Part shown: positions 8,188 through 16,460 of the stretch, in pieces
Layout of the letters: each line of letters begins with the position of its first letter
Position numbering within the stretch: the first letter of the stretch is position 1
Virus record (IMG/VR): IMGVR_UViG_3300027839_000017
Location: 1-47,585 of that record
Strand: one strand, 5' to 3'
DNA: 47,585 bases
DNA from: a virus
The notes under the pieces: generated by a model
Told to the model about the DNA's origin: nothing
The model's database searches: none
The model's input: the letters and a program-made list of their open reading frames with translations, nothing else
Position numbers and translations under genes: made by a program

Positions 8188-8697
8188 ATGATTAAATTCC
8201 TAAGAACAATCTTCCTAGTGGCATTCCTCTTCACCTTGTTAGGTGTAGCTGAGGCAGGCCAAGTGGATTCAACATTTACTGGTGTAGATACTAACAGTAT
8301 CATCGTTGGTAACGTATCTGTAACCAAGGTAGAGATTGTAAATGCCACTGCTGGCACTGCAACCTTTACCCTTTATGATGCTCCTGCTGCTATTACAGGA
8401 GGTCTAACCTACAGTGTCGGAGCCTTTACTAACTTCAATATTGCTACTGCTCTAGTAACTAACACCTGGACTAATATCTTCGGTGTAAGTAACTCAGAAG
8501 TATCTACGAAGATTACGAAGACAGAGACATCAACTGCTGCCTCTACTCCTACTTACAATAAGATTCGGTCAACTATCAGTATCCCTGCTAATAGCACATC
8601 TACTGTTACCTTTCCGAACTTCACACTTACTACCTTTGGTGTAGGTGGAGTTAGCTCAACCAACCTAGTTGCTACCGTTTACTACACACCTAATTAA
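8188..8697 (+). CDS. Sec-signal protein next to the capsid gene
   Basis: 169 residues. The N-terminus is a classic Sec signal peptide: basic start MIKFLR, hydrophobic core 7-20, cleavage likely after A23 (VAEA before GQVD), with a lipobox absent. The mature part is Thr/Ser/Val-rich, beta-strand-like, low in charge, resembling an exported or surface adhesin-type domain. A secreted protein between capsid and fibre genes is unusual: it could act in the periplasm or outer surface of the infected cell, for instance in superinfection exclusion, or the leader could be retained in the virion. It is followed by a terminator at 8753-8790. Confidence 0.75.
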   Translation: MIKFLRTIFLVAFLFTLLGVAEAGQVDSTFTGVDTNSIIVGNVSVTKVEIVNATAGTATFTLYDAPAAITGGLTYSVGAFTNFNIATALVTNTWTNIFGVSNSEVSTKITKTETSTAASTPTYNKIRSTISIPANSTSTVTFPNFTLTTFGVGGVSSTNLVATVYYTPN

Positions 8698-8752
8698 AAG
8701 ACTTTCAGTTCGGGTTGTTGGGCCTGGGTTGTTGTGTATGCTGGAAAACAAG

Positions 8753-8790
8753 AAAGGGCACTCTTATAGCTGAGGGTGCCCTTTTCTTCT
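8753..8790 (+). terminator. Rho-independent terminator after capsid unit
   Basis: AAAGGGCAC (8753-8761) pairs with GTGCCCTTT (8775-8783), extended by CTC/GAG with one bulge, loop TTATAGCT, followed by TTTTCTTCT. It closes the P4 capsid transcription unit and should leave the two head genes at higher level than downstream fibre genes. Confidence 0.85.
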
Positions 8791-8823
8791 AATCAGATCT
8801 AAAGTTTAACGAAAGAATTTATT

Positions 8824-10551
8824 ATGCCACGTGGAGATGTCGGACTTAAAAAGCGTGTTGTTGCGCTAGAGAGTGTAATGGAGAACCTGGTTCCCCGAGT
8901 AGATACACTGTTTCAACAAAACGAGAACCTACTTACTAATCCCTGGTCACCTTTGGGTAGTTGGGTAGCTTCTACTAATTCACCCCCATTAGCTAATGCT
9001 GATGCTGCGGTTGCTGGGGCTAGTTATCTTGCAGCTGATGGTGGAACAGTAGATTTCGGAGCTGGTGGAGGAGGAATTGTATTCCTTGGAGGAGATCTAG
9101 TATCTAAGAACGCTGCTGGTATCTGGTTCAAGTCTGCTGGGATAGGTAGTGTTATTGCAGGCTTCGCTACATTAGCTCTTGCTAGAGCAGAGTTGGATGT
9201 AATGACTATTGGGGACGTAAACGATCGCCAGCTTTCGAAGGCTCCAAGCAATGGGCTTTATTTTGACGGGGTTGATGACTCAGCGGCAACAGCAACAGGG
9301 CTTATTGCTTCTTCCAAGTTAAGCTTTAACACCAGTGGGCTTACAGATTTACCTTTTTCCGGCAGCGCAATAATCAGGGTGGACGATGTGGCGGGTCAGT
9401 TCCAAATCGCTGGAAAAGAAAGCGGGCTAGCTCAATACGAATGGTCATGGAGAGTTAATGCCAGCGGCTTTATACTTCTCGTGTTCCGCGATGTGAGCGC
9501 GGCGGTTTACGTCATTGGAACGGCCTCAACGGGCGCACTTGTGGAGGGGCAATTCGTTCATGTGGCCTTCACTTATGATGGAGTTGGTGGAGCGTCGGCG
9601 GCGAGCAACATAAAAATCTACGTGAACGGAAGTTTGCAAACGTCGTCGGGAACGTACAACGCGAGCTATGAAGCGATGGAAGACGGCACTGCTGGGGTGA
9701 CATTTGGAAAATATGTCACTGGTGCTCTATTTGGCGAGGGAGTCATTGAATCGTGCATCATATTCAACCGCGAACTTACAGCCGCCGAGATCCTTCGCCT
9801 TTCGAACAACAACGTGCCAGAGGTTGCGGATCAGTATGCCGGCGCGGTAGATCTCACTAGCGGCACGCTCGTAATAGGCAGTCGATACAGGCTAACCAAC
9901 TGGATTACAGCCGATGATTTTACGGACGTAGGAGCTGCCAGCAACGCTGATGGAGAGGAGTTTGTCGCGAGCGGCGACACCCCGGCAACTTGGTCAAATA
10001 GTAGTGTCGTAACTCGGATCGGGGCCGTCCTATCCCTAAGCCCTGGAAACATCGAGGTAGACGGTGATTGGATCGATGCTTCAAGTAACCGCTTGAATGG
10101 AACTAACACTGGAGCCTCACCTCTTCTTACTCACCAACGTCTAGATCTTGCAGATGCTAATGCAGCAGCAGGTGAACAGGTTCTATCTGTTGGAACTGGC
10201 TTCTCAGTTAAGAAGAGTGGCTATGTTAATGCTACTCGTATCACTATTCCTACCTCTGAGCTAACTGTAGCCACAGCAGCGGTTACTGCTACTGGATCTA
10301 GACACACTATTGATACAGAAGGTGATGCTTCTGCTGATGATCTAGCTACGATTAACGGAGGAGAGGATGGAATGATCCTTGTTCTAACTGCTGAGAATGA
10401 TGCTAGGACTGTAACGGTTCAAGACTCTGTAGGTAATATTGATTGTGCTGGTGATATGGTTCTTGATGCTGTTGAAGATAGTATCGAACTCATGTATCTA
10501 TCCTCTATCAGTAAGTGGGTAGAGAAGAGTCGCAGTGCTAACGCAACCTAA
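8824..10551 (+). CDS. Fibre/appendage protein with LamG-like lectin domain
   Basis: 575 residues. Domains: N-terminal coiled coil (about 5-35), linker to about 130, a concanavalin/LamG-like jelly roll (about 140-335; strands such as WSWRVNASGFILLVF and FVHVAFTYDGVGG, then IKIYVNGSLQ and IFNRELTAAEILRLSNN), a second beta region, and a C-terminal fibre module (about 480-575) ending in ISKWVEKS. LamG folds bind glycans, so a receptor- or surface-binding role is likely. Positions about 9225-10085 have visibly higher GC and different codon choice than both flanks, a sign of a transferred module. Confidence 0.75.
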   Translation: MPRGDVGLKKRVVALESVMENLVPRVDTLFQQNENLLTNPWSPLGSWVASTNSPPLANADAAVAGASYLAADGGTVDFGAGGGGIVFLGGDLVSKNAAGIWFKSAGIGSVIAGFATLALARAELDVMTIGDVNDRQLSKAPSNGLYFDGVDDSAATATGLIASSKLSFNTSGLTDLPFSGSAIIRVDDVAGQFQIAGKESGLAQYEWSWRVNASGFILLVFRDVSAAVYVIGTASTGALVEGQFVHVAFTYDGVGGASAASNIKIYVNGSLQTSSGTYNASYEAMEDGTAGVTFGKYVTGALFGEGVIESCIIFNRELTAAEILRLSNNNVPEVADQYAGAVDLTSGTLVIGSRYRLTNWITADDFTDVGAASNADGEEFVASGDTPATWSNSSVVTRIGAVLSLSPGNIEVDGDWIDASSNRLNGTNTGASPLLTHQRLDLADANAAAGEQVLSVGTGFSVKKSGYVNATRITIPTSELTVATAAVTATGSRHTIDTEGDASADDLATINGGEDGMILVLTAENDARTVTVQDSVGNIDCAGDMVLDAVEDSIELMYLSSISKWVEKSRSANAT

Positions 10552-10579
10552 GTTAAATAATAAAGAAAGATAATATATT

Positions 10580-10873
10580 ATGGCAACAGTAAACGGAACA
10601 CAGTTGGTAGCATCGGCTGCTGGAGGATATTTAGGGCAAGCACAAGGTATTAACCTTGCAGCAACTAAGGTTGTAGATACAGCGAAGAGTGCTGTAGCAG
10701 ATCTAAAGTTTCGAGTAGATAAAGGTGAAGCTCTAGTAGAGGGTAACATCGGCGGATACCTAGCAGCAGTTAATGCTGGACTAGATTCTGTTATCGCTCA
10801 AGCACAATCCTTAAAGGCATCGCTACCTGATGAGGCTGGCTTCATTGATCTAGCTAACGAAGCAGGACAATAG
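10580..10873 (+). CDS. Small putative structural protein
   Basis: 97 residues, Ala/Gly/Val-rich, helical, without a membrane segment. It shares the GAAAGATAA leader with the capsid and neighbouring genes, suggesting strong expression, and is closed by a terminator. Not recognised; could be a decoration or appendage protein. Confidence 0.65.
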   Translation: MATVNGTQLVASAAGGYLGQAQGINLAATKVVDTAKSAVADLKFRVDKGEALVEGNIGGYLAAVNAGLDSVIAQAQSLKASLPDEAGFIDLANEAGQ

Positions 10874-10885
10874 AGTATGAAGCAC

Positions 10886-10927
10886 GAGGGGTTAGGAGAT
10901 AGTTCTAACCCTTCCTCTTCTTACTTT
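10886..10927 (+). terminator. Putative terminator
   Basis: GGGTTAG (10889-10895) pairs with CTAACCC (10905-10911) around a 9-base loop, followed by a T-rich tract (TTCCTCTTCTTACTTT). It separates the capsid/fibre genes from the membrane cassette starting at 11016. Confidence 0.65.
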
Positions 10928-11015
10928 AAGTAATAGGATTAGGTAATAGCAACGCTACTATCGTCAGTAACAAACTGAGAAATGAATAATAGAATGAATA
11001 CAGAAAGTATAATAG

Positions 11016-11372
11016 ATGTTTGCAAGCGCAACCAAGTTTTTATTATTCCATCTGGCTGCTATGATCTATCTAGGTCAAATAGATCTAACTGATCCAATGC
11101 AATTCTTAATGATATCAGGGTTAGTTAGCTTTGCTGCTGGGACAGGTGCAGCATTGAAGAGTGAGGCTAATCTTAGGCAATCATTAGCTCAGTGGATTAC
11201 AAGTGGTTCTTTTGGATGGGGTGTATCTATGGTGGCATTCCATAGGCAAGTGGCGTTGGGGATAGATCATATCTTTCTCCTAGGCTTAGCGATTTTGGTC
11301 TCCGCAGGTGGAGAGAAAGCAAGGGAGATAGTATATGGGTTTATCAACAAGTTCCTTAAGACTGGAAAATAG
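11016..11372 (+). CDS. Putative holin (multi-pass membrane protein)
   Basis: 118 residues with about three hydrophobic segments (roughly 5-20, 28-45 and 83-101) and a charged tail (GEKAREIVYGFINKFLKTGK). Size and topology fit a holin, which would permeabilise the inner membrane at lysis. It opens a cassette of membrane-associated genes (11016-12646). A weak sigma-54-like GG-N10-GC motif lies at 10942-10955. Function is inferred from topology. Confidence 0.6.
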   Translation: MFASATKFLLFHLAAMIYLGQIDLTDPMQFLMISGLVSFAAGTGAALKSEANLRQSLAQWITSGSFGWGVSMVAFHRQVALGIDHIFLLGLAILVSAGGEKAREIVYGFINKFLKTGK

Positions 11373-11374
11373 TA

Positions 11375-11863
11375 ATGAAGTTAATCTTAAATCATATAGG
11401 ACTTGTCTTTGCATTAACAATCTTCCTGTTCGTAGCAGGGTTTGGATACCACCACAGTGCTGATGAGAAGAGGGCCAAGGATGTAGTAGAAGGTCTGACT
11501 CTAGCTTTTGATTCTACAGGGACAGCAGTTATAGTTGCGGATAAGAGAGGCAAGATTAGATTCTGGACTTCAGGTGCAGAGGATCTATTCGGTTACACTA
11601 CTGAAGAAGCTCTAGGGGAGAATATCAAGATACTAATGCCAAAGTCGCTACAACCCGCGCATGCCATAGCTTTTAAAGAGGCTTTCCAATCTGGTGATAG
11701 TAGTGTGCAGGAGATAAACTGTGTCGCCGTTCTCAAAGATGGGAATCCTAAACTGATTAAGGTAAGCATGTGGAGGACTGAACAGTATGCTTACGCTATA
11801 GTCAGTGATCCTAGTAAGGTGAAGCACTTTACATCACCAGAGTTTATGAGTATCCTGCGGTAG
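11375..11863 (+). CDS. Membrane-anchored PAS-domain protein
   Basis: 162 residues. An N-terminal hydrophobic segment (about 7-24) is followed by one PAS domain (about 45-152): TGTAVIVADKRGKIRFWTSG, then AEDLFGYTTEEALGENI, then LMPKSLQPAHA, the standard PAS core. PAS domains sense redox state, light or small ligands or mediate dimerisation; no kinase, cyclase or output domain is attached. It starts 2 bases after the holin-like gene. An anchored sensor in this position might tune lysis timing or interfere with a host PAS signalling protein; both ideas are inference. The haem/flavin ligand cannot be assigned. Confidence 0.85.
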   Translation: MKLILNHIGLVFALTIFLFVAGFGYHHSADEKRAKDVVEGLTLAFDSTGTAVIVADKRGKIRFWTSGAEDLFGYTTEEALGENIKILMPKSLQPAHAIAFKEAFQSGDSSVQEINCVAVLKDGNPKLIKVSMWRTEQYAYAIVSDPSKVKHFTSPEFMSILR

Positions 11864-11890
11864 GTTATCCAGAAAGAGAAAGAAAAGGTA

Positions 11891-12250
11891 ATGAAGAAGA
11901 TAATGATATCACTTCTCCTCTTAGCTGCTGTAGGTTGCAGCACTATTGATAAAGGAGAAGATCCAATCCAAGTAAGGTCTGAGCAGGCACTAGGTGTAGC
12001 TTACATCTCTATGGATACATTCCTCACTTACGCTGATAGGCGTAGAGGTGTGATGTCTATGAGGGAAACAGATCTAGCTAACAAGATCCAGACATGGGGT
12101 AAGAGCTGGTTAAGACACTCCAGAGAAGCCCTAGAGGATTATCAGAAGACCGGAGATAAAACTTACATGAACATGGCAATGAGCTACCTGATGAAGATCG
12201 ATGATATCCTGCTTGAGATCAAAGCAGTAGAAGCTGGGAGGGTTAACTAA
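11891..12250 (+). CDS. Putative lipoprotein, possible outer-membrane spanin
   Basis: 119 residues. Lipoprotein signal peptide MKKIMISLLLLAAVGC with lipobox AVGC, lipidated Cys16 followed by Ser, favouring outer-membrane sorting. The mature part is a helical, charged periplasmic domain. In phage lysis cassettes such proteins are often o-spanins that fuse inner and outer membranes, but no classical i-spanin partner is clear. Its stop overlaps the next ATG by one base (TAATG). Confidence 0.75.
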   Translation: MKKIMISLLLLAAVGCSTIDKGEDPIQVRSEQALGVAYISMDTFLTYADRRRGVMSMRETDLANKIQTWGKSWLRHSREALEDYQKTGDKTYMNMAMSYLMKIDDILLEIKAVEAGRVN

Positions 12251-12465
12251 TGGACCCTATAATGATCATAGGTGCTATCAGTGCACTGAGTAAGTTAGTT
12301 CAAGAGTTCAGAAGGACTAAGAGTTGGGCTAGTGAGGAAGAGAAGTGGGGTTTTGAATCAGAGGTTAAGAAGCAGATGGATGTGTTGTTTGACAATGATC
12401 CTAGCAATGATCCTGAGAGATGGGTTAAACCTTTTCAGAACTTGAAAGGAACAGAAGATGCCTGA
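12250..12465 (+). CDS. Small membrane-cassette protein
   Basis: 71 residues: a short hydrophobic N-terminus (MDPIMIIGAISALSKLV) followed by a charged helical region. Chained to the lipoprotein by TAATG and to the next gene by an 8-base overlap. It could be the inner-membrane partner of the lipoprotein, but the hydrophobic segment is short. Function unknown. Confidence 0.6.
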   Translation: MDPIMIIGAISALSKLVQEFRRTKSWASEEEKWGFESEVKKQMDVLFDNDPSNDPERWVKPFQNLKGTEDA

Positions 12466-12646
12466 AGCAATTAAAGAGAACGTGTTAGGATCTTGGAAGA
12501 CTACCTTATCAGGTGCTATTCCAGGTATCATCATCCTCCTCAACGAAGGAAGAGCATTCCTTGATGGGTCAAGTGCTCCTGACTTTAACAACATAATAAT
12601 GGCAATTAGTATTATCTTAGGATTTGCTGCCGCTAAAGAAAAGTAA
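12458..12646 (+). CDS. Small two-helix membrane protein, holin-like
   Basis: 62 residues. Reads SWKTTLSGAIPGIIILL as a first membrane helix and IIMAISIILGFAAAK as a second, ending in a charged tail. The layout WKTT-helix-loop-helix-AKEK is common in small phage holins. Together with the 118-residue protein it gives two holin candidates, one possibly an antiholin. Confidence 0.65.
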   Translation: MPEAIKENVLGSWKTTLSGAIPGIIILLNEGRAFLDGSSAPDFNNIIMAISIILGFAAAKEK

Positions 12647-12652
12647 TACATC

Positions 12653-13219
12653 ATGGCTAAATACTGGCAAACATCAGCTCCGGCTACTGTGGATCTAACT
12701 AAGCAATGGAAGGATTCTATCCTTGCAACACCTGTTGGTAGACAGTTTAAGTCTGTAGCTATTGCGGCGTTTAGCGTGACAGGATTAACTTGGAGAGAAG
12801 GAAGCATTATTGGCCATGAATTCCCAGTGGTTTTGGACAATCCCTTTAGCATTAGGTTACCTATCAATACTCCTAGCAGCCCTAATTTTTGTTTGGCTGT
12901 TAGATTTGGTAGTCCTGTGCAGAGGTATAAAATATGGGGAGGAGTAGGAGAGGTCTTGAACTTTCCAGTCTACGCAGGTGAGGTTATAGAAGCCACAGCT
13001 GTATTTGAGATCTGGACAATAGCTACATCTACTGTAGTAAGTAGTGTGGCTGGAGTAGGACTAGACCTCTCTCTTACCTTCCTAAGAACTGGTTGTGATG
13101 ATGCTTCTCTAGCAGCACAGATCGCAACTGAACTAACATCCCCAACAGGGGCTAATCCTCCGGTGGTAGAGATGGGAGTCTATACTTCTCCTGCACCCCT
13201 ACCTTTAACTTTCGTATAA
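12653..13219 (+). CDS. Hypothetical virion-associated protein
   Basis: 188 residues, beta-rich, with few charges and no signal peptide; N-terminus MAKYWQTSAPATVDLTKQW. It lies between the membrane cassette and the glycosyltransferases. Composition resembles small virion or baseplate-type proteins, but no family is recognised. Confidence 0.6.
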   Translation: MAKYWQTSAPATVDLTKQWKDSILATPVGRQFKSVAIAAFSVTGLTWREGSIIGHEFPVVLDNPFSIRLPINTPSSPNFCLAVRFGSPVQRYKIWGGVGEVLNFPVYAGEVIEATAVFEIWTIATSTVVSSVAGVGLDLSLTFLRTGCDDASLAAQIATELTSPTGANPPVVEMGVYTSPAPLPLTFV

Positions 13220-13223
13220 TATA

Positions 13224-14321
13224 ATGAGATCAGGCAAAACATCTCCTTCGTTGAAAAGGAAGTCTATTCAGATAACAGGGTTTATGAATAGCTATACCAG
13301 TTACGGTATACTAACCCAGAAGTTCGCACAACACCTACTACATGGCGAGGTATCAGCAGTGGTTAGACCATTGAATTTCCAAGAGCCTTGGGGTGATGCA
13401 ACAAGGGTAGATGACCAGGTTAAGTGTATGATGATTCACAAGGATCTACATAACCTATGCACACATGAGATAGTATTCCATACTCCTAACTGCTGTCACG
13501 TAGATCTACATAAGAGTGGGTTTGCTAAGAAGAACAGGACTTTGTTTACCCTTTGGGAGAGTTCGTTAGTCAAACCTCAGTATATCCAAGACATCCACGA
13601 ACATTATGGAAGAGTTATTGTTCCCAATAGTTTTTGTAAACAGGTTCTGGAAGATAGTGGTATTGATATCCCAGTATACATTTGTCCTCTTGGTGCTGAC
13701 AATGGAACTTTTTCTCCCTCTGAGACTAAGTTTCCTAGTGACGAAGTTACTACGTTTCTTTGTGCGGGTAGGATGGCACATGGGGGCGTTAGGAAAGGGA
13801 TCAAACAGGTCATAGAGGTGTTCATGGATACCTTTGCTAATAAGCACAATGTAGCTCTGAGGGTTAAGCTTCATCCAGACTGTCCAGAGTTTCCGGCGTT
13901 TGACTGTAGAGTGAATATCACTCGCTCCTTTATGGACAAACCAGCACTCGCCGAGTGGTATAGAAGTGGTAACGCTTTCGTATCTATCTCTAGCGAAGGA
14001 TGGGGATGGCATCAACAAGAAGCGCAACTGTGTGGCTTACCTCTAGTTGGTGTTAACTGGGGTGGATTGACTAACTTCTTCCATGGGTTCGAGTGTGACT
14101 ATAAGCTAGAGAAAGCTAAGGATGCTGAGATCTATGAGAAGACTGGTTATCAACCTGTAGTGAATGAGAAGGATCTTAGGGAGAAGATGATGTTCATCTC
14201 AGAGAAGCCAGCTTACGCTCATAGGGTAGGACAAGGCGGAGTCCATAAGGCTATCAAGTATACGTGGGAAAACTCAAGAGAAGAGTTCTTAACCCTGTTG
14301 AGAAAGTTGAGGATAGCATGA
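13224..14321 (+). CDS. Glycosyltransferase family 4-like (GT-B)
   Basis: 365 residues, within the normal range for GT-B enzymes. N-terminal Rossmann half begins KSIQITGFMNSYTSYGILT; the C-terminal donor-binding half has LCAGRMAHGGVRKGIKQVI and the signature SSEGWGWHQQEAQLCGLPLV, with the two Glu seven residues apart expected in GT4. It likely transfers a sugar from a nucleotide-sugar to a virion protein or surface glycan. First of a run of three glycosyltransferases and a sulfotransferase; linked by ATGA to the next gene. Confidence 0.88.
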   Translation: MRSGKTSPSLKRKSIQITGFMNSYTSYGILTQKFAQHLLHGEVSAVVRPLNFQEPWGDATRVDDQVKCMMIHKDLHNLCTHEIVFHTPNCCHVDLHKSGFAKKNRTLFTLWESSLVKPQYIQDIHEHYGRVIVPNSFCKQVLEDSGIDIPVYICPLGADNGTFSPSETKFPSDEVTTFLCAGRMAHGGVRKGIKQVIEVFMDTFANKHNVALRVKLHPDCPEFPAFDCRVNITRSFMDKPALAEWYRSGNAFVSISSEGWGWHQQEAQLCGLPLVGVNWGGLTNFFHGFECDYKLEKAKDAEIYEKTGYQPVVNEKDLREKMMFISEKPAYAHRVGQGGVHKAIKYTWENSREEFLTLLRKLRIA

Positions 14322-15052
14322 GAGACTTTCCTATTACATTCCTTTTTCTGATTAGTAGAGAAGAGGAGAAGCCTGTTGTAAAGAAGAATCTACAGATGCT
14401 AGAGAGTATGCCTTTTAGGCATAGTGTTGCCTTAGTGCATGATGATACATTCCTTCCTTGCATAGGTGATGATTTTGCTAATGTGTTTACCATCTCACAT
14501 AGAGTTAATGGAGATTTTGCTGGACATAAGAACTATGTATTAGGCTCAGAAGCTCCTTGGCTTCCCTACATCTACTTCTGTGATGGGGATGAAGTGATAC
14601 CTGATATGTTTCCTTCGTTGTTCAGGATCATGGATGCTAACCACTCTGTTAATGATAACGAAGCTATAGCTTTTCCTCGGATGAATAGAGTTGATTGGGA
14701 TAGCGAGGAGAGTGCTTACCAGGATATGGATTTTGTATGGGACCAGTTTAAGTTGATGGAGAAAGATCACAAAGAGAACCTTGGTAGCAATGACAGGGAA
14801 TTTACTGTAGGTGTTAATGCTAAGGGAGATATAAGAGCAGATGGTCTCCTATATCCTGATTACCAAAACCGACTCTTTAACAAACAGTCTTTGATAGGTT
14901 TCGAAGGTAAGATACATGAGCAACCTATCACTAAGAACCACTACCGCTATGCTGTAGATCTAGGTGATATCATACATGAGAAGACCTTAGATGAGAGGAT
15001 TATATCTAACACTCTATACCATAACATCACACATGGGGAGGTTGCTGTATGA
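14318..15052 (+). CDS. Glycosyltransferase family 2-like (GT-A)
   Basis: 244 residues from the chosen ATG at 14318, which gives a 4-base ATGA overlap with the previous stop; an ATG 54 bases earlier would force a long overlap and is less likely. Motifs: IYFCDGDEVIP, where DGD is the metal-binding DxD, and RLFNKQSLIGFEGKIHEQPI, typical of the core-oligosaccharide (WaaE/SunS-like) GT2 group. It probably adds a hexose or heptose-type sugar. The exact donor cannot be deduced. Confidence 0.82.
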   Translation: MRDFPITFLFLISREEEKPVVKKNLQMLESMPFRHSVALVHDDTFLPCIGDDFANVFTISHRVNGDFAGHKNYVLGSEAPWLPYIYFCDGDEVIPDMFPSLFRIMDANHSVNDNEAIAFPRMNRVDWDSEESAYQDMDFVWDQFKLMEKDHKENLGSNDREFTVGVNAKGDIRADGLLYPDYQNRLFNKQSLIGFEGKIHEQPITKNHYRYAVDLGDIIHEKTLDERIISNTLYHNITHGEVAV

Positions 15053-15774
15053 GTATTCCTTGTGTAGGTTTCCTAACCTTTAACAGACCTGACTTAAGTA
15101 TTAGGTTGTTGAATTCTTTCGATGCTGAGATAGATCATCTAGTTATAATTAACAATGGGCCTTACAGTCATGAGACTTGGAAAGAGGGAGCTAAAGATAA
15201 GGCTAAGAAAGTCTCTGTTCATACTCAGTATAATACAGGTGTAGCTTGTGGATGGAATATGATTATCAAGGATGCGCCGGGAGCAGCTTATTGGATGATA
15301 CTGAATGATGACCTGATCTTAGCTCCTGGTGATATGGTTAAGCTAGGTAAAGAAGCCCTGGAAAGTGGTGAAGATGTTGCTATCTGTGCACCTAATCCAA
15401 TAGGTTTGGCTATGATGGCTGTTAAACCTGTAGCTATTAATGAGGTTGGACTATTCGATGAGAACTTCTACCCTGCTTACTTAGAGGATTGTGATTACAT
15501 GTGGAGAACAAGAGTAGCTAATCTTAAGTTCCGTTACTTCTATGGATGTGATTCAGTCCATGAGTGGAGTATGGCTAACAAGTCAGATAGAAGGGTAGCA
15601 GAGTTTAATAGCAAGGTTAGAACGCAAGCAACTCTTCCATATTATATAGCTAAGTGGGGTGGAGATGGAGGAGAAGAGAAGTATTCAATCCCTTTTAATG
15701 GGGAAAAGAATAACCAATTCCTTCCTTTTATGAGGGCTAGGATTCTAGATATAGCTAAGGAGGTAGGGCTATGA
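15049..15774 (+). CDS. Glycosyltransferase family 2-like (rhamnosyltransferase type)
   Basis: 241 residues. GT-A pattern in order: FLTFNRPDLSIRLLNSF, VIINNG, NTGVACGWN, then WMILNDDLILAPG with the catalytic metal-binding DD, and GLFDENFYPAYLEDCDYMWR, the acceptor-side motif of rhamnosyl-like GT2. Overlaps both neighbours by ATGA, so it is translated with the other glycan genes. Confidence 0.88.
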   Translation: MSIPCVGFLTFNRPDLSIRLLNSFDAEIDHLVIINNGPYSHETWKEGAKDKAKKVSVHTQYNTGVACGWNMIIKDAPGAAYWMILNDDLILAPGDMVKLGKEALESGEDVAICAPNPIGLAMMAVKPVAINEVGLFDENFYPAYLEDCDYMWRTRVANLKFRYFYGCDSVHEWSMANKSDRRVAEFNSKVRTQATLPYYIAKWGGDGGEEKYSIPFNGEKNNQFLPFMRARILDIAKEVGL

Positions 15775-15842
15775 AAGAATATGTTCTAACTTTTGTGAAG
15801 AACCTAGCTGAAGGTGAGGCTTATTATAATATATTGAAATGA
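15771..15842 (+). CDS. 23-residue mini-gene between glycan genes
   Basis: Encodes MKEYVLTFVKNLAEGEAYYN plus ILK. It starts in an ATGA overlap with the preceding glycosyltransferase (15771-15774) and stops in an ATGA overlap with the sulfotransferase (15839-15842), with AAGGAGG about 9 bases before the start. The double overlap and strong ribosome site argue it is translated, either as a peptide or merely to couple the two genes. Confidence 0.55.
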   Translation: MKEYVLTFVKNLAEGEAYYNILK

Positions 15843-16447
15843 CTAAGATATTGATACATGTTCCCAAGTCAGGAGGTATGACTATTCTTAAGGCAGGGGA
15901 AGAAGGAGGAATTAAAGTTCTGCATAAGGCAGGACTAAGAGGGTTCTTAGAATCAACAGAAGAAGAGATTGAATCTTGCGATCTTTTTGTTTCTCACTCT
16001 CCTTATTCTGTTTATCTGAAAAGGGGCATAAAAAATCTTGAGTTCTTTTCATTAGTGAGATGTCCTTACACTAGGATCATCTCTAACTATTACCAGGATA
16101 AGTTAGCTTCTGTAGCTATTGATAGTCTATATCAATATCTTAACTATTACCAAGGAAGAGGTTTATCAGCGATGGTTAATAGTTTCTGCTCTGATCTATC
16201 TAAACCTTTGCCTGAGCAGCTAGATTCTGCTAAAGAGAATGTAAAAAGGTTTAAGCTATTTATGTTCTCTGAGATGAATAATGAATGGGATAAGATTACA
16301 GATTACATAGGGACTAAAAAGATGCCTTTAATTTTTTGTAATAGTAGAACAGGGGATTCAATAATAAGTAGAGGGACACTAGATTACATGGATGAGCTTC
16401 TTAGGTATGAGATGGAGCTTTACAATTACATCAAGACTTTAAAATAG
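15839..16447 (+). CDS. Sulfotransferase
   Basis: 202 residues. The 5'-phosphosulfate loop is seen at 7-16 (HVPKSGGMTI, compare HxPKTGGTS), and the 3'-phosphate site at 72-85 (LVRCPYTRIISNYY; R74 and S82). It therefore should use host PAPS to sulfate an acceptor, and the genes before it make a sugar acceptor the natural guess. Smaller than many carbohydrate sulfotransferases but complete from loop to C-terminus. Phage sulfotransferases are uncommon. Confidence 0.85.
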   Translation: MTKILIHVPKSGGMTILKAGEEGGIKVLHKAGLRGFLESTEEEIESCDLFVSHSPYSVYLKRGIKNLEFFSLVRCPYTRIISNYYQDKLASVAIDSLYQYLNYYQGRGLSAMVNSFCSDLSKPLPEQLDSAKENVKRFKLFMFSEMNNEWDKITDYIGTKKMPLIFCNSRTGDSIISRGTLDYMDELLRYEMELYNYIKTLK

Positions 16448-16460
16448 ATAGGATAGAATT

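Noticed and set aside
12358-12867. 169-residue frame on the minus strand
   Set aside because: Opposes three well-chained plus-strand genes, with no ribosome site or recognisable motif.
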